NCBI RefSeq assembly: GCF_000423465.1
Contig: NZ_AUIA01000018.1
Location: forward strand, 1 to 64,000
Direction of reading: 5' to 3'
Length of the DNA: 64,000 bases
From: Propionicicella superfundia DSM 22317
Lineage (GTDB): Bacteria; Actinomycetota; Actinomycetes; Propionibacteriales; Propionibacteriaceae
Below, piece by piece: positions 7,703 through 16,651 of the stretch. Below the pieces are notes generated by a model. The model was not told where the DNA came from. It saw only the letters and a program-made list of their open reading frames with translations, and searched no databases. The stretch's first letter is position 1, and every line of letters begins with the position of its first letter. The translations under genes were made by a program, and so were the position numbers.

Positions 7703-9274
7703 TCAGTGCGCGACAGCTCCAGCGGACCCGGCACCCGTCATCGACCGCACCTCCATCTCGGCCTGAAGCTCGGCGTCCGCCGGCACGGAGGACGTGACCG
7801 TGCCGATCCATCCCGCGAGGAAGGCCAGCGGCAAGGACACGATGGTCGGGCTGGTCAGGGGGAAGATCGCGATCGGATTGGTCGCCGAGATCGCCGGCGA
7901 GAGCACGATGAGGACGATCGCCGACACGAGCCCGGTGTAGATCGACCACACCGAGCCGCGCGTGGTGAACCGCTTCCAGTACAGCGTCATCAGGATCGCC
8001 GGCAGATTGGCGGACGCCGCGACCGCGAACGCCAGCGACACGAGGAACGCGATGTTCTGTCCGTTCGCCGCGATGCCGCCCACGATGGCGAGCACCCCGA
8101 TGACCACGGCGGTGGTGCGCGCGACCTTCACCTCCTGCGCCGGATCGGCCTTGCCCTTCTTCAGCACCGAGTTGTAGAAGTCGTGGGCGAACGAGGCCGA
8201 CGCCGTGATCGTGAGTCCGGCCACGACGGCCAGGATCGTCGCGAACGCGACGCCGGAGATGATCCCCATCAGGACCTCGCCGCCAAGGACGAGGGCGAGC
8301 AGCGGTGCGGCGGAGTTGGCCTTGCCCGGAGCAGCCAGGATGCGCTCGACCCCCACGAGTTGCGCGGCGCCGTATCCGAGCATCAGCGTGAACAGGAAGA
8401 AGATCCCGACCAGCACGATCGCCCAGGTGGCCGAGCGACGCGCCTCCTTGGCCGACGGCACCGTGTAGAACCGCATCAGCACATGCGGCAGGCCGGACGG
8501 GCCGGCGACCAGGGCGATCGCCAGGGACAGGAAGCTGAGCTTGGTGACGACCCCTCCGGCGCCGTACTGGAGCATCGGCTGCAGGATCGCATCCCCCTTC
8601 GGATGGACCGCGGCGGCGTTGCCGAGGAGCGTGGACAGGTTGAACCCGTTCTTCGACATCACCCAGAACGTCATCAGCGCCGCGCCGGCGATGAGGAGCG
8701 TCGCCTTGATCATCTGCACCCAGGTCGTCCCCTTCATGCCTCCGATCAGGACGTACACGATCATGACGACGCCGACGACGACGATCACCCCCGACTGGGC
8801 CAGGGGATCGGTGACGCCGAGCAGCAAGGCCACCAGCCCGCCCGCGCCGGCCATCTGCGCGAGGAGGTACACGAACGAGATGGTGAGCGTCGACAGCGCC
8901 GCCGCCGTCCTCACCGGCCGTTGGTTCATGCGGAAGCTCAAGACGTCGGCCATCGTGTACTGACCGGTGTTCCGCAGCGGCTCGGCCACGAGGTACAGCG
9001 CGAGCAGCAGTGCGACGAAGAAGCCCACGGAGTACAGCAGCCCGTCGTAGCCGTAGACGGCGATGGCGCCGGTGACGCCGAGGAACGCTGCGGCGGACAG
9101 GTAATCACCGGTTATAGCAAGTCCGTTCTGGCGACCGGAAAAGGCCGCGCCGCCCGTGTAGAAGGAGCCGGCCCGCTTCTCTGAATCACGGGTCACTTTG
9201 ATCACGACAAGCAGTGTGACAACGACGAATGCCGCAAAGATCGCAATGTTGATGATGGGATTCCCGGTGTTCAT
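7703..9274 (-). CDS. actP: Cation/acetate symporter (SSS family)
   Basis: A 523-residue sodium:solute symporter with about 13 hydrophobic segments. FYTGGAAFSGRQNGLAITGDYLSAAAFLG near the N-terminus is the ActP/MctC signature, and GPSGLPHVLMRFYTVPSAKEARRS is also characteristic of acetate/pyruvate permeases. It should import acetate or another short monocarboxylate with Na+ or H+. The ATG at 9274 overlaps the stop of the preceding DUF485 gene (ATGA), the usual yjcH-actP pairing. Substrate is inferred from family and partner. Confidence 0.88.
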   Translation of the reverse strand: MNTGNPIINIAIFAAFVVVTLLVVIKVTRDSEKRAGSFYTGGAAFSGRQNGLAITGDYLSAAAFLGVTGAIAVYGYDGLLYSVGFFVALLLALYLVAEPLRNTGQYTMADVLSFRMNQRPVRTAAALSTLTISFVYLLAQMAGAGGLVALLLGVTDPLAQSGVIVVVGVVMIVYVLIGGMKGTTWVQMIKATLLIAGAALMTFWVMSKNGFNLSTLLGNAAAVHPKGDAILQPMLQYGAGGVVTKLSFLSLAIALVAGPSGLPHVLMRFYTVPSAKEARRSATWAIVLVGIFFLFTLMLGYGAAQLVGVERILAAPGKANSAAPLLALVLGGEVLMGIISGVAFATILAVVAGLTITASASFAHDFYNSVLKKGKADPAQEVKVARTTAVVIGVLAIVGGIAANGQNIAFLVSLAFAVAASANLPAILMTLYWKRFTTRGSVWSIYTGLVSAIVLIVLSPAISATNPIAIFPLTSPTIVSLPLAFLAGWIGTVTSSVPADAELQAEMEVRSMTGAGSAGAVAH

Positions 9275-9702
9275 GCCCCCACCTCCGCTTCGACCCGCTG
9301 CCGCAATTCGGCCGCCTGCGGGTCGAGCACCGTCGCCGTCCGGCGCATGTAGAGCCACGTCGCGAACCAGGTGGTCGGGAACTGGATGAGGCCGATGATC
9401 ATCCCGTTGGTGAGAGTGCCGACCAGCGGAGCGCCCATGAACTCCTCGGCGAAGGTGGACAGCAGGACGTAGAGGAAGTACCACGCCAGCACCGCCACCA
9501 CCACAGGGAAGGCGAAGGTCCGGAAGCTCCGCCGGAGGCCCTGGAAGTCGTCCGAGCGCTGCATCCGGACGTAGGCCGACATCGGGGGGTGCGGGTGCGG
9601 TTCGACCGTGCTCAACTCGGGCAGAGGCCAGTGGTCCTCGGGAAGGCGGTACTCCGGCGAACTCTCGTCCGGCATACCCTGGGGGGTATCGTGCGACGTC
9701 AT
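9271..9702 (-). CDS. DUF485 membrane protein, partner of ActP
   Basis: 143 residues from ATG 9702, which has an AGAAGGG five bases upstream. The body RSFRTFAFPVVVAVLAWYFLYVLLST plus a second hydrophobic segment match DUF485 (YjcH), a two-helix protein almost always encoded upstream of acetate symporters. The N-terminal 60 residues are hydrophilic and Pro/Glu-rich. A second ATG at 9675 is possible; it would place the ATACCC-N4-GGGTAT palindrome (9674-9689) across the start instead of in the coding region. Confidence 0.8.
   Translation of the reverse strand: MTSHDTPQGMPDESSPEYRLPEDHWPLPELSTVEPHPHPPMSAYVRMQRSDDFQGLRRSFRTFAFPVVVAVLAWYFLYVLLSTFAEEFMGAPLVGTLTNGMIIGLIQFPTTWFATWLYMRRTATVLDPQAAELRQRVEAEVGA
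9674..9689 (-). promoter_or_regulatory. CsoR/CstR-type palindrome at the 5' end of DUF485-actP
   Basis: ATACCC-TGGG-GGGTAT has exactly the half-sites and 4-bp spacing of the site between the CoA-disulfide reductase and CstR genes at 50889-50904. It lies in the first codons of the DUF485 gene, or overlaps its alternative ATG at 9675. Such 16-bp sites bind tetrameric CsoR-family repressors. Regulation of actP by one is an inference. Confidence 0.4.
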
Positions 9703-9943
9703 ATCGGCCCTTCTGATCGGAAGCGGTCGGATGGGACCGGGCACCCTCGCCCGGTGGAGTCAATCAGCGGACAATCCCTGCACGGAAAGCGATTCCGTCG
9801 AACGGAATGCGGAGAAAATACGGGAGCAGGAACGGGATGTCAACACTTGTCGGGAAAAAGTCACACCCGCACCGGGCAGAAGTGACCAACGGCCGCCGCC
9901 ACGGCATCGAATCACCGGAGAAGCGACCGCCGACGCCGGGAGC

Positions 9944-9983
9944 CGCGTCACCTCGTACGGCGGCGCGTCACCTCGTACGGCGG
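9944..9983. repeat. Perfect 20-bp tandem duplication at the end of the Ig-repeat gene
   Basis: CGCGTCACCTCGTACGGCGG is present twice in a row (9944-9963 and 9964-9983). The second copy contains the last codons and stop of the secreted protein gene, and the first is a duplicate just beyond the stop. It looks like a replication-slippage or recombination scar. Confidence 0.75.
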
Positions 9984-11341
9984 ATCGTGTAGCTCGGCGA
10001 CGTGGACGTGAAGCCATACGGATTCGTGTACGACAGCCGCCACCGGTACGTCCCCGCCGTCCCCGACCCGTACGTCAACGGAATCGTCACCTGACCCGAC
10101 GAGTTCGTCACCCCCGACCGACTCCTCGACCACGACCCGCCCACCAGGAACTGCACCCACACCGTCCGGCCCGACCCCGTGTTCGGCACCGACCCCCTCA
10201 CCGACACCGACCGACCCACCTTGGCCGTGGCGGGACGCGAGACGACGGCCGGAGTGGTCCCCCGCCGCGTGACCGTATAGGTCGGCGAGGTCGACGTGAA
10301 GCCATGCGGATTCGTGTACGACAGCCGCCACCGGTACGTCCCCGCCGTCCCCGACCCGTACGTCAACGGAATCGTCACCTGACCCGACGAGTTCGTCACC
10401 CCCGACCGACTCCTCGACCACGACCCGCCCACCAGGAACTGCACCCACACCGTCCGGCCCGACCCCGTGTTCGGCACCGACCCCCTCACCGACACCGACT
10501 GACCCACCAGCGCCGACGCGGGCCGGGAGGTCACGACCGGAGTGGTCCCCCGCCGCGTGACCGCGAAAGTGCCCGAGTAGGTCACCGCCGTGCCCGATCC
10601 CACCCGCAGCCGGTAGGTGTACGTGCCGGCGGTCGTGGCGCCATAGGTCAGGGGCAGCGCGACCCGCCCGTCGGACGCCGTCGTGCCCGTCCGGCTCGTC
10701 GACCAGCCCGACCCGGTCCTGACCTCCAGCGCGACCGGCCTGCCGCCGGGGTTGACCTCGCTCACCGTCGCCGTCACCGACGCCGACTGCCCGACCAGCA
10801 GCGAACCCGGGACGGACGTCGCGGCGACACTCACGGACTGCCGCGGCGGCGTCTGCGAGGGAGCCGGCGGACTCATGGTGTTCACGGTCACGAACCGCCA
10901 CCCCTCGGCGGATCCCCTCACCGGCCGGTAGGTCGCCGCACCGGACTGCGAGTACGACCAGGACGACCACGTGCCGTCCCCGTTCTCGACGGCATGCCAG
11001 TACGACCAGTAGTGATCGGCCGCGACACGCTCGTCGCTCGGCAGGCCGTCGATCGACGTGAGGAGCCCCGAGCGCTGCGTGACGGCGTAGCCGGCGCTCT
11101 GCAGCGCGTCCAGACCCGTGTCGTGCGACGCGGCGCACCCGCGCGTCACCCCCTGCCCGAGCGCGGACGCGTCCACGACGACCCACACGCCGGCGCACGT
11201 CTCCGGCGCGGCGACAGGCGCGGCGCTCGCGGCGGGCACGGCTCCCCCGGCCAGCAGGCCGGCCACGGTCAGCGCGGCGACAGCCCGCAGGACGCCGCGA
11301 CGCGACCTCCGCCACGTCCGCAGGTGGGTGATCAGGGACAT
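9968..11341 (-). CDS. Secreted DUF4430-like protein with three Ig-like repeats, B12-riboswitch controlled
   Basis: 457 residues from ATG 11341. Residues 1-40 form a signal peptide after a twin-arginine-like SRRGVLRAV and end around AASAAPV. The next 110 residues resemble DUF4430, the C-terminal domain of intrinsic factor/transcobalamin-like proteins: TGLDALQSAG, GLLTSIDG, HYWSYWHA, AEGWRF. Three Ig-like modules of about 96 residues follow, each ending in a TAGTYRWRL/TYTYRL-type strand and TRRGTTP linker; the last two are nearly identical. No LPXTG or transmembrane anchor is seen. With a cobalamin riboswitch in its leader, capture of extracellular corrinoid is a reasonable inference. Confidence 0.72.
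   Translation of the reverse strand: MSLITHLRTWRRSRRGVLRAVAALTVAGLLAGGAVPAASAAPVAAPETCAGVWVVVDASALGQGVTRGCAASHDTGLDALQSAGYAVTQRSGLLTSIDGLPSDERVAADHYWSYWHAVENGDGTWSSWSYSQSGAATYRPVRGSAEGWRFVTVNTMSPPAPSQTPPRQSVSVAATSVPGSLLVGQSASVTATVSEVNPGGRPVALEVRTGSGWSTSRTGTTASDGRVALPLTYGATTAGTYTYRLRVGSGTAVTYSGTFAVTRRGTTPVVTSRPASALVGQSVSVRGSVPNTGSGRTVWVQFLVGGSWSRSRSGVTNSSGQVTIPLTYGSGTAGTYRWRLSYTNPHGFTSTSPTYTVTRRGTTPAVVSRPATAKVGRSVSVRGSVPNTGSGRTVWVQFLVGGSWSRSRSGVTNSSGQVTIPLTYGSGTAGTYRWRLSYTNPYGFTSTSPSYTIRRTR
10005..10499. repeat. Two near-identical 207-bp direct repeats (Ig modules)
   Basis: Copies at 10005-10211 and 10293-10499, period 288 bp (96 codons). I see one mismatch, TAC versus TGC context, near the left end. 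They encode the second and third Ig-like modules. Their codons favour G in third position (CCG, TTG, GGG, TCG), unlike the first module, which uses the C-ending codons usual in this window. Confidence 0.85.
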
Positions 11342-11404
11342 CTCCGCCCGTCCTTCCGATGGGTCGGCGCACCGGAGGAGGACCTGGGCGCGCTGACGGT
11401 CGTC

Positions 11405-11490
11405 ACCCGCAGGCATTCCGGCTGTACGGTTGCGCGTCAGCCCCGGAGTCGCACCGGGTTCCCCTGCATGGCCCGACCACGGTAACGCGC
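11405..11490 (-). ncRNA. Cobalamin riboswitch
   Basis: On the minus strand the leader of the DUF4430-like gene contains GGGAACCCGGTGCGACTCC followed by GGGGCTGACGCGCAACCGTA, matching the conserved core of cobalamin riboswitches (GGGAA, GGTG, AATCC-like, CGC..CAACYGT). A downstream GCCGGAATGCCTGC matches the closing GGAxACCTGCC element. It begins about 150 bases and ends about 65 bases before the start codon. It should lower expression when adenosyl- or methylcobalamin is abundant. The outer boundaries are approximate. Confidence 0.8.
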
Positions 11491-11589
11491 CCGGCGCCCG
11501 AGCGCACGCCGTCGATATCCCTGCACCCGCTCCGCCGGGCATCGACCCCTGTCAGACTGGACACGACCACGATCTGCGCGGGAGGTGCC

Positions 11590-12258
11590 ATGCTCGTCGC
11601 CGAGGACCTTCTCCTGCTGCTCACCGACGACGACTCCGGCAAGCCCGAGGTCATGACGTCCAACTCCGGATTCCTGCTCGCCGGAGCCCTGCTGGCCGAT
11701 CTGGCGCTGAGCGGCCACCTGCGGCTGACCGAGCGCGGCGAGACGACGCGCCGCAACAGGATCGTCCCGGACCCTGGCCTCGAACCCCCCGCAGACCCGC
11801 TCCTCGCCGAGGCTCTCAGCCGCGCCGCCCGGAAGAGCAGTTGGCGACCGGGCGCCCTCGTCTCCGCGCTGTCGCGGCTCCCCCGGCTCCGCACCCGCCT
11901 GTTCGAACGGCTGTCGCGGGCCGAGCTCGTCCAGCGCGACGAGCGGAGCTTCCTCGGGTTCCGGTGGTCCCGGTGGCCGGCCGTGGCGGACGGTCACGAG
12001 GCCGACGTCCGGCGGGGGCTGCAGGACGTGCTGCTGCTCGGCGCCGCCCCCGACGACCGGCAGGCGGCCCTCATCGGACTGCTCGCCGCCGCCGGCATCG
12101 TCCCCCGCATCCTGCTGCGGGGAATCGCCCACGACGGCGCCGGCGTCCGCCGCCAGACCAAGGAGTTGCGGACCCGGCACTGGGTCGCGCGGGCGACCTA
12201 CGACGCGATCCAGGAGGCACAGGCCGCCGCGGCGGGCGCGGCGACCGGCGGGTCCTGA
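11590..12258 (+). CDS. GPP34 family (GOLPH3-like) protein
   Basis: 222 residues starting at ATG 11590 behind GGGAGGTG. The N-terminus LVAEDLLLLLTDDDSGKP, the GFLLAGALLADLALSGHL helix and the later DVLLLGAAPDDRQAALIGLLAAAG segment define GPP34, the bacterial relatives of Golgi phosphoprotein 3. The eukaryotic members bind phosphatidylinositol-4-phosphate on membranes; actinobacteria carry many copies with unknown roles. Transcribed alone, convergent with argF. Confidence 0.85.
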   Translation: MLVAEDLLLLLTDDDSGKPEVMTSNSGFLLAGALLADLALSGHLRLTERGETTRRNRIVPDPGLEPPADPLLAEALSRAARKSSWRPGALVSALSRLPRLRTRLFERLSRAELVQRDERSFLGFRWSRWPAVADGHEADVRRGLQDVLLLGAAPDDRQAALIGLLAAAGIVPRILLRGIAHDGAGVRRQTKELRTRHWVARATYDAIQEAQAAAAGAATGGS

Positions 12259-12297
12259 CCGGCCGCGGTCCGGCGGAAGCCTCCCGCGTCGGCCCTC

Positions 12298-13311
12298 TCA
12301 GTCCGTCAGGGTGGCGGCGAGCACCGCCTTGATCGAGTGCATCCGGTTCTCGGACTGCGCGAACACGATGGACTGCGGCGAGCCGAACACCTCGTCGGTC
12401 ACCTCCAGCTCGCTCATCCCGGCCAGCCGGTACACCTCGTCGGCGACCGCCGTGCTGCGGTCGTGGTAGGCGGGCAGGCAGTGCATGAATCTCACATCGG
12501 AGTTGCCGGTCTGCTCCAAGACGTCCATCGTCACCTGGTACGGGCGCAGCGCCGCGATCCTCCGTGCCCACACCTCTGCCGGCTCCCCCATCGTCAGCCA
12601 CACGTCGGTGTGCACGAAATCGACGTCGGCCACCCCGGTACGCACATCGTCGGTCACCGTGATCCGCGCGCCCGTGATCGCGGCCGCGTCGCGGGCCTGC
12701 TCCACCAGCTCGACCGGCGGCTGGAACCCCGACGGGGCGACGATGCGGACGTCCATGCCCAGCAGCGCCCCCGCGTACAGCAGCGAGCGGGCGACGTTGA
12801 AGCGCGCGTCGCCGAGGAACGCGAAGGCGATGTCCCGATCCTCCAGGCCCGACGACTCGCGCATCGTGAACATGTCGCACAGGCTCTGCGTCGGATGCCA
12901 CTCGTCGGTGAGCCCGTTGTACACGGGCACCTGCGCATGCTCCGCGAGGATCTCCACATCGCGGTGCGAACCGCCGCGGAAGGCGATCGCATCGTAGATC
13001 CCGCCCAGCATCCGCGCCGTGTCGGCGACGGACTCCTGAAGCGCCAGATGCGTGTCGTCGGGGCCGAGGTAGGTCGTGAACGCGCCCTGGTGGAACGCGG
13101 CGACCTCGAAGGAGGTCCGCGTCCGGGTCGACGGCCTGTCGAAGACGACCGCGATCGTCCGGCCCACGAGCCTGCGCGCCTCGACCCCGGCGCGCCGGTC
13201 CGCCTTCAGGCGTGCCGTCAGATCCACCAGATGCCGCCACTCCGCGGGGGTGAAATCCGTCTCCTTCAAGAAGTCACGCCCGGCAAGGGAGCGCACGGCC
13301 TCCTGCGACAT
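12298..13311 (-). CDS. argF: Ornithine carbamoyltransferase
   Basis: 337 residues. It transfers the carbamoyl group from carbamoyl phosphate to ornithine to give citrulline, or runs in reverse in arginine deiminase pathways. The carbamoyl-phosphate loop STRTRTSFE is at 61-69, HPTQ at 139-142, and the ornithine-binding loop MHCLPA has its cysteine at 278. The N-terminus and length are closer to the longer ArgF/ArcB type. It stands alone, with no other arginine gene adjacent, so biosynthetic or catabolic use cannot be decided here. Longer upstream reading is not conserved. Confidence 0.92.
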   Translation of the reverse strand: MSQEAVRSLAGRDFLKETDFTPAEWRHLVDLTARLKADRRAGVEARRLVGRTIAVVFDRPSTRTRTSFEVAAFHQGAFTTYLGPDDTHLALQESVADTARMLGGIYDAIAFRGGSHRDVEILAEHAQVPVYNGLTDEWHPTQSLCDMFTMRESSGLEDRDIAFAFLGDARFNVARSLLYAGALLGMDVRIVAPSGFQPPVELVEQARDAAAITGARITVTDDVRTGVADVDFVHTDVWLTMGEPAEVWARRIAALRPYQVTMDVLEQTGNSDVRFMHCLPAYHDRSTAVADEVYRLAGMSELEVTDEVFGSPQSIVFAQSENRMHSIKAVLAATLTD

Positions 13312-13383
13312 ATGCCCGCTGTTCCTCTCACGCGTAGGTGGCCACGATAACGGGCATGCCTCCGGCCGTGACAGTATCGACAC

Positions 13384-13767
13384 ATGCTGACTCGCTTCCT
13401 GGCGAACGCCGCGGCCCTCGCGGTCGCGACCCTCCTCGTCCCGGGAATCTCCGCCGGAGGAACGACGAACGCCGACAAGGTCTTCGCGATCCTCCTGGTC
13501 GCGGTCATCTTCGGCGTGGTGAATGCCCTGGTCAAGCCGTTCTTCACCTTCGTCACCGCCCCGCTCGTCCTCGTGACGCTCGGCATCTTCCTGCTCGTCG
13601 TGAACGCCGCTCTGCTGATGCTGACGTCCTGGCTGGCGGGGTACCTGCAGATCGGGTGGCACGTGGACGACTTCTGGTCGGCCGTCCTCGGCGCCCTCAT
13701 CGTGTCGACGGTGAGCTTCATCGTCAACGCCTTCCTGGACAACAACCGAGAGGAGACGCACCAGTGA
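13384..13767 (+). CDS. Phage holin family (DUF360) membrane protein
   Basis: 127 residues, four hydrophobic segments. The pattern [27 protein letters not shown] followed by [15 protein letters not shown] is the PF04020 signature. Despite the family name these are usually chromosomal housekeeping membrane proteins; no phage genes are nearby. Its stop overlaps the GTG of the downstream phosphatase (GTGA), so the two are translated together. Confidence 0.85.
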   Translation: MLTRFLANAAALAVATLLVPGISAGGTTNADKVFAILLVAVIFGVVNALVKPFFTFVTAPLVLVTLGIFLLVVNAALLMLTSWLAGYLQIGWHVDDFWSAVLGALIVSTVSFIVNAFLDNNREETHQ

Positions 13768-14300
13768 CGTCCCGCCGATCCCGCGCCCACGACCGCCCGG
13801 AGCCCGGCGAGACGGACACCTTCGGCGTCGTCTTCGTGTGCACCGGCAACATCTGCCGATCCCCGATGGCCGAGTTCATCGCACGCGGCAGGGCGGAGCG
13901 CGAACTGGACGTCCCTGCCCGCTTCTCCAGCGCGGGAACCAGCGACGAGGAGGACGGCAATCCCGTCGATCCGCGGGCGGCCCGGCAGCTCCGCGCCGCC
14001 GGGTACGCCACCGGCGGTCACGTCGCCCACCGGATCACCGGTGCCGAGATCGCCGCCGCCGACCTGATCGTCGGCATGGAGGAGCACCATGTGCGCGCCC
14101 TCCGCCGCTCCGCTCCCGGCGCCGACGTCCGGCTGCTCAGCGAGTTCGACCCCGGCGCCCGGCCGGGCCAGGGCGTCCCCGATCCGTGGTACGGCGGGCA
14201 GGAGGGATTCGAGCGCACCGCCGCCGCGATCGAGGCGGCGATCCCGGGCATCTTCGCGCACATCCGCCGGTTCGCGACCGGGGCGGCCGACGCCGTCTGA
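13764..14300 (+). CDS. Low-molecular-weight protein-tyrosine phosphatase
   Basis: 178 residues from GTG 13764. The P-loop VCTGNICRS has the CX5R catalytic cysteine and arginine, and the general-acid loop is PDPWYGG (Asp-Pro motif). It should dephosphorylate phosphotyrosine proteins or arginine phosphates. GTGA overlap with the upstream membrane protein indicates an operon. The first 20 residues before [10 protein letters not shown] are Arg/Pro-rich and probably disordered. Confidence 0.88.
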   Translation: MTSRRSRAHDRPEPGETDTFGVVFVCTGNICRSPMAEFIARGRAERELDVPARFSSAGTSDEEDGNPVDPRAARQLRAAGYATGGHVAHRITGAEIAAADLIVGMEEHHVRALRRSAPGADVRLLSEFDPGARPGQGVPDPWYGGQEGFERTAAAIEAAIPGIFAHIRRFATGAADAV

Positions 14301-14404
14301 CGATCAGGCTGCCCGCCCCATAACGCTCCTCACAGGTCCGCCGATCCGCGGACGCGCGGCCGAACGCGTCCATGCCGGTCCGGAAAGCGTGGCAGGCTGG
14401 CACC

Positions 14405-15091
14405 ATGCACATCCTGGTGGTTGACGACGACCAGGCGGTCCGGGACTCCCTCGCACGGTCGCTGCAGTACAGCGGCTACGAGGTCTCGACCGCCGTCGAC
14501 GGCGTGGACGCCCTGGCAAAGCTGGCGGGAGCGCGTCCCGACGCCGTCATCATGGACGTGATGATGCCGCGCCTCGACGGCCTGGAGGCCACGCGCATGC
14601 TGCGGGCGAACGGCAACGACGTGCCGATCCTCGTCCTGACGGCGCGCGACGCGGTCAACGACCGGGTCGACGGGTTGGATGCCGGCGGCGACGACTACAT
14701 GGCCAAGCCGTTCGCGCTCGACGAGCTCCTCGCCCGCATCCGGGCGCTCACGCGGCGCTCGAAGCCTGCCGCGGAGTTCACCACCGACCTGCTGGTGTTC
14801 GAGAACCTCACGCTCGACCTGCAGACCCGCGAGGTGACACGGGCCGGGCGGCGGATCTCGCTCACCCGCACCGAGTTCGCCCTGCTGCAGACCTTCATGG
14901 AGCATCCGCGCCGCGTCCTGGAGCGCGGCTGGCTGCTCAACGAGGTGTGGGGATTCGACTTCCCGACCACCGCGAACTCCCTCGAGGTCTACATCGGGTA
15001 CCTGCGCCGCAAGACCGAGGTCGATTCCGAGCCTCGGCTGATCCACACGGTGCGCGGGATCGGCTACGTCCTGCGTGAATCCCCACCGTGA
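14405..15091 (+). CDS. OmpR/PhoB-family response regulator (MprA-like)
   Basis: 228 residues. The receiver domain (1-115) has the acidic pair VVDDDQ, phospho-acceptor Asp51 in [11 protein letters not shown], Thr in LVLTARD and Lys in MAKPF. The C-terminal winged helix has [12 protein letters not shown] and [11 protein letters not shown]-type ([13 protein letters not shown]) motifs and ends [15 protein letters not shown] 14405 starts the domain directly; the frame upstream is not conserved. It overlaps the kinase gene by GTGA. Similar actinobacterial pairs sense envelope stress; targets here are unknown. Confidence 0.88.
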   Translation: MHILVVDDDQAVRDSLARSLQYSGYEVSTAVDGVDALAKLAGARPDAVIMDVMMPRLDGLEATRMLRANGNDVPILVLTARDAVNDRVDGLDAGGDDYMAKPFALDELLARIRALTRRSKPAAEFTTDLLVFENLTLDLQTREVTRAGRRISLTRTEFALLQTFMEHPRRVLERGWLLNEVWGFDFPTTANSLEVYIGYLRRKTEVDSEPRLIHTVRGIGYVLRESPP

Positions 15092-16533
15092 TCCGGGAAC
15101 TCCTGGAGAGGCTGCCGAATCCCCGCCGATTGCTGCAGGACCGGATCTCGGTCCTGGTCGCGATCGGTGTCGCCTTCGCCGTCGGTATGGCCTCCGTGGC
15201 GGCGTACGTGACAAGCGCCGTCGCGCTGTACGCCCGCACCGACGACGAACTCGTCGAGATCGCCGCCGTCACCCGCACCTGGGTACAGCGCGACATCGAG
15301 GGGATGGGCGGGATCAACAACGACGCGCTCCGCGCGGTGAACGCCAACGTCGTGCTGCTGCGCTCGGACAACCAGTCGACCTACGTGCCGGGATCGCCCG
15401 CACCGTTCACCCCCGGGGCCACCGAGCTGGCGATCGCACGCACGCAGGTGGGCTCGTCGGCGCGCACCGTCAAGGGCACCGACGGCGCGCGGTACCGGCT
15501 CGTCGCCGTCCCGCTCGACGTGGACGGGTCGTACTACGCGCTCGTCATCGGTCGTCCGCTCGCCCCCACCGAGGACATCCTCCGCTCGCTCCAGATCGCC
15601 ATCCTCGTATTCGGCTTCACCGGGATCGTCCTCGCGACCGGATTCGGGTGGTGGATCGGGCGCTCGGCCGTGCGTCCGCTGCGCGACCTCAGCCAGGCCG
15701 TCGCCGTCATCACCGAGACCGACGACCTCGAACCCATCACGGTCCGGGGCGACGACGAGATCGCCGACCTGACGCGGGCGTTCAACACGATGCTGTTGAG
15801 CCTCGAGTCGTCCAGGGAGCGGCAGAAGCGGCTCATCGCCGACGCCGGGCACGAACTGCGGACCCCCCTGACCTCGATGCGGACGAACATCGAGCTGCTG
15901 ATGGCCGACGACCGGTCCGGCATGCTTCCGCCCGGCGCGCGCAGCGAGATCCTCGCCGATGTGGCGGCGCAGCTCGGCGAGTTCACGACGCTCGTGGGCG
16001 ATCTCGTCCAGCTCTCCCGCGAGGACCGCGTCGAGGCCGCGCCCGAGCCCATCGACTTCCAGGACGTGGTCGCGCGGGCCGTCGAGCGGGCGAAACGGCG
16101 CGGACCGAGTCTCACCTTCGACGTCTCCCTGGAGCCGCTGTACCTCGTCGGCGAGCCCGACAGCCTGGAGCGGGCGGTGACGAACCTGCTCGACAACGCG
16201 GTGAAGTTCTCCCCCGACGGGGGCACGGTCACGGTCGAGATGGCCGACGGCCGGCTCCGGATCGCCGACCAGGGACCGGGCATCGCCGAGGAGGACCTGC
16301 CGCACGTCTTCGACCGGTTCTACCGCTCCGACAAGGCCCGCACCACTCCCGGGACAGGGCTGGGCCTGTCCATCGTCGACCACACGGTGAAGGCGCACGG
16401 CGGCGCGGTCGCGGCCGGCCGCGCCCCCGAAGGCGGCGCCGAGTTCGTCGTGAGCCTGCCCGGTCGGAGCGCACCCTGGTCGTCCGACGAGGACACCGAG
16501 GAGACCGTCGTCCTGCGTCGCGACGACTTGTAG
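15088..16533 (+). CDS. Sensor histidine kinase (MprB-like)
   Basis: 481 residues. Two membrane helices (about 20-43 and 167-191) bracket an extracellular domain of roughly 120 residues. A HAMP domain follows, then the dimerisation helix with phospho-accepting His255 in [12 protein letters not shown], and a HATPase domain with [13 protein letters not shown] (N box), [18 protein letters not shown] and GTGLGLSIV (G boxes). It pairs with the response regulator that overlaps its start. A 42-bp perfect hairpin begins nine bases after its stop. Confidence 0.9.
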   Translation: MIRELLERLPNPRRLLQDRISVLVAIGVAFAVGMASVAAYVTSAVALYARTDDELVEIAAVTRTWVQRDIEGMGGINNDALRAVNANVVLLRSDNQSTYVPGSPAPFTPGATELAIARTQVGSSARTVKGTDGARYRLVAVPLDVDGSYYALVIGRPLAPTEDILRSLQIAILVFGFTGIVLATGFGWWIGRSAVRPLRDLSQAVAVITETDDLEPITVRGDDEIADLTRAFNTMLLSLESSRERQKRLIADAGHELRTPLTSMRTNIELLMADDRSGMLPPGARSEILADVAAQLGEFTTLVGDLVQLSREDRVEAAPEPIDFQDVVARAVERAKRRGPSLTFDVSLEPLYLVGEPDSLERAVTNLLDNAVKFSPDGGTVTVEMADGRLRIADQGPGIAEEDLPHVFDRFYRSDKARTTPGTGLGLSIVDHTVKAHGGAVAAGRAPEGGAEFVVSLPGRSAPWSSDEDTEETVVLRRDDL

Positions 16534-16541
16534 GCGCCCAC

Positions 16542-16583
16542 CGTGGAGAGTTGATGTTGGTAGTCCAACATCAACTCTCCACG
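16542..16583. repeat. Left copy of the 42-bp hairpin repeat
   Basis: Perfect inverted repeat with 19-bp arms, CGTGGAGAGTTGATGTTGG and its complement, separated by the loop TAGT. It lies between the histidine kinase stop and the DUF559 gene. The whole 42 bases are the exact reverse complement of the copy at 17576-17617, so the two form terminal inverted repeats around that gene. No T-run follows it. Confidence 0.9.
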
Positions 16584-16600
16584 CAACGCCCGTTCGGGAG

Positions 16601-16609
16601 TTGTCCACA
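16601..16609 (+). promoter_or_regulatory. DnaA-box-like TTGTCCACA
   Basis: TTGTCCACA matches the DnaA-box consensus used by high-GC actinobacteria. It lies between the left hairpin repeat and the DUF559 start codon. A single copy is not an origin, but its position inside the hairpin-bounded segment is notable. Confidence 0.3.
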
Positions 16610-16651
16610 GGCCCGGAGGCGCCCCGGCACGGGAGACGCCATGCTCGGTGC

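Noticed and set aside
10005-10499. Insertion sequence or CRISPR at the 207-bp repeats
   Set aside because: The repeats are in frame and encode Ig-like protein modules of one gene.
13384-13767. Phage holin name as evidence for a prophage
   Set aside because: PF04020 proteins are common chromosomal membrane proteins and no phage structural, integrase or lysis gene is nearby.
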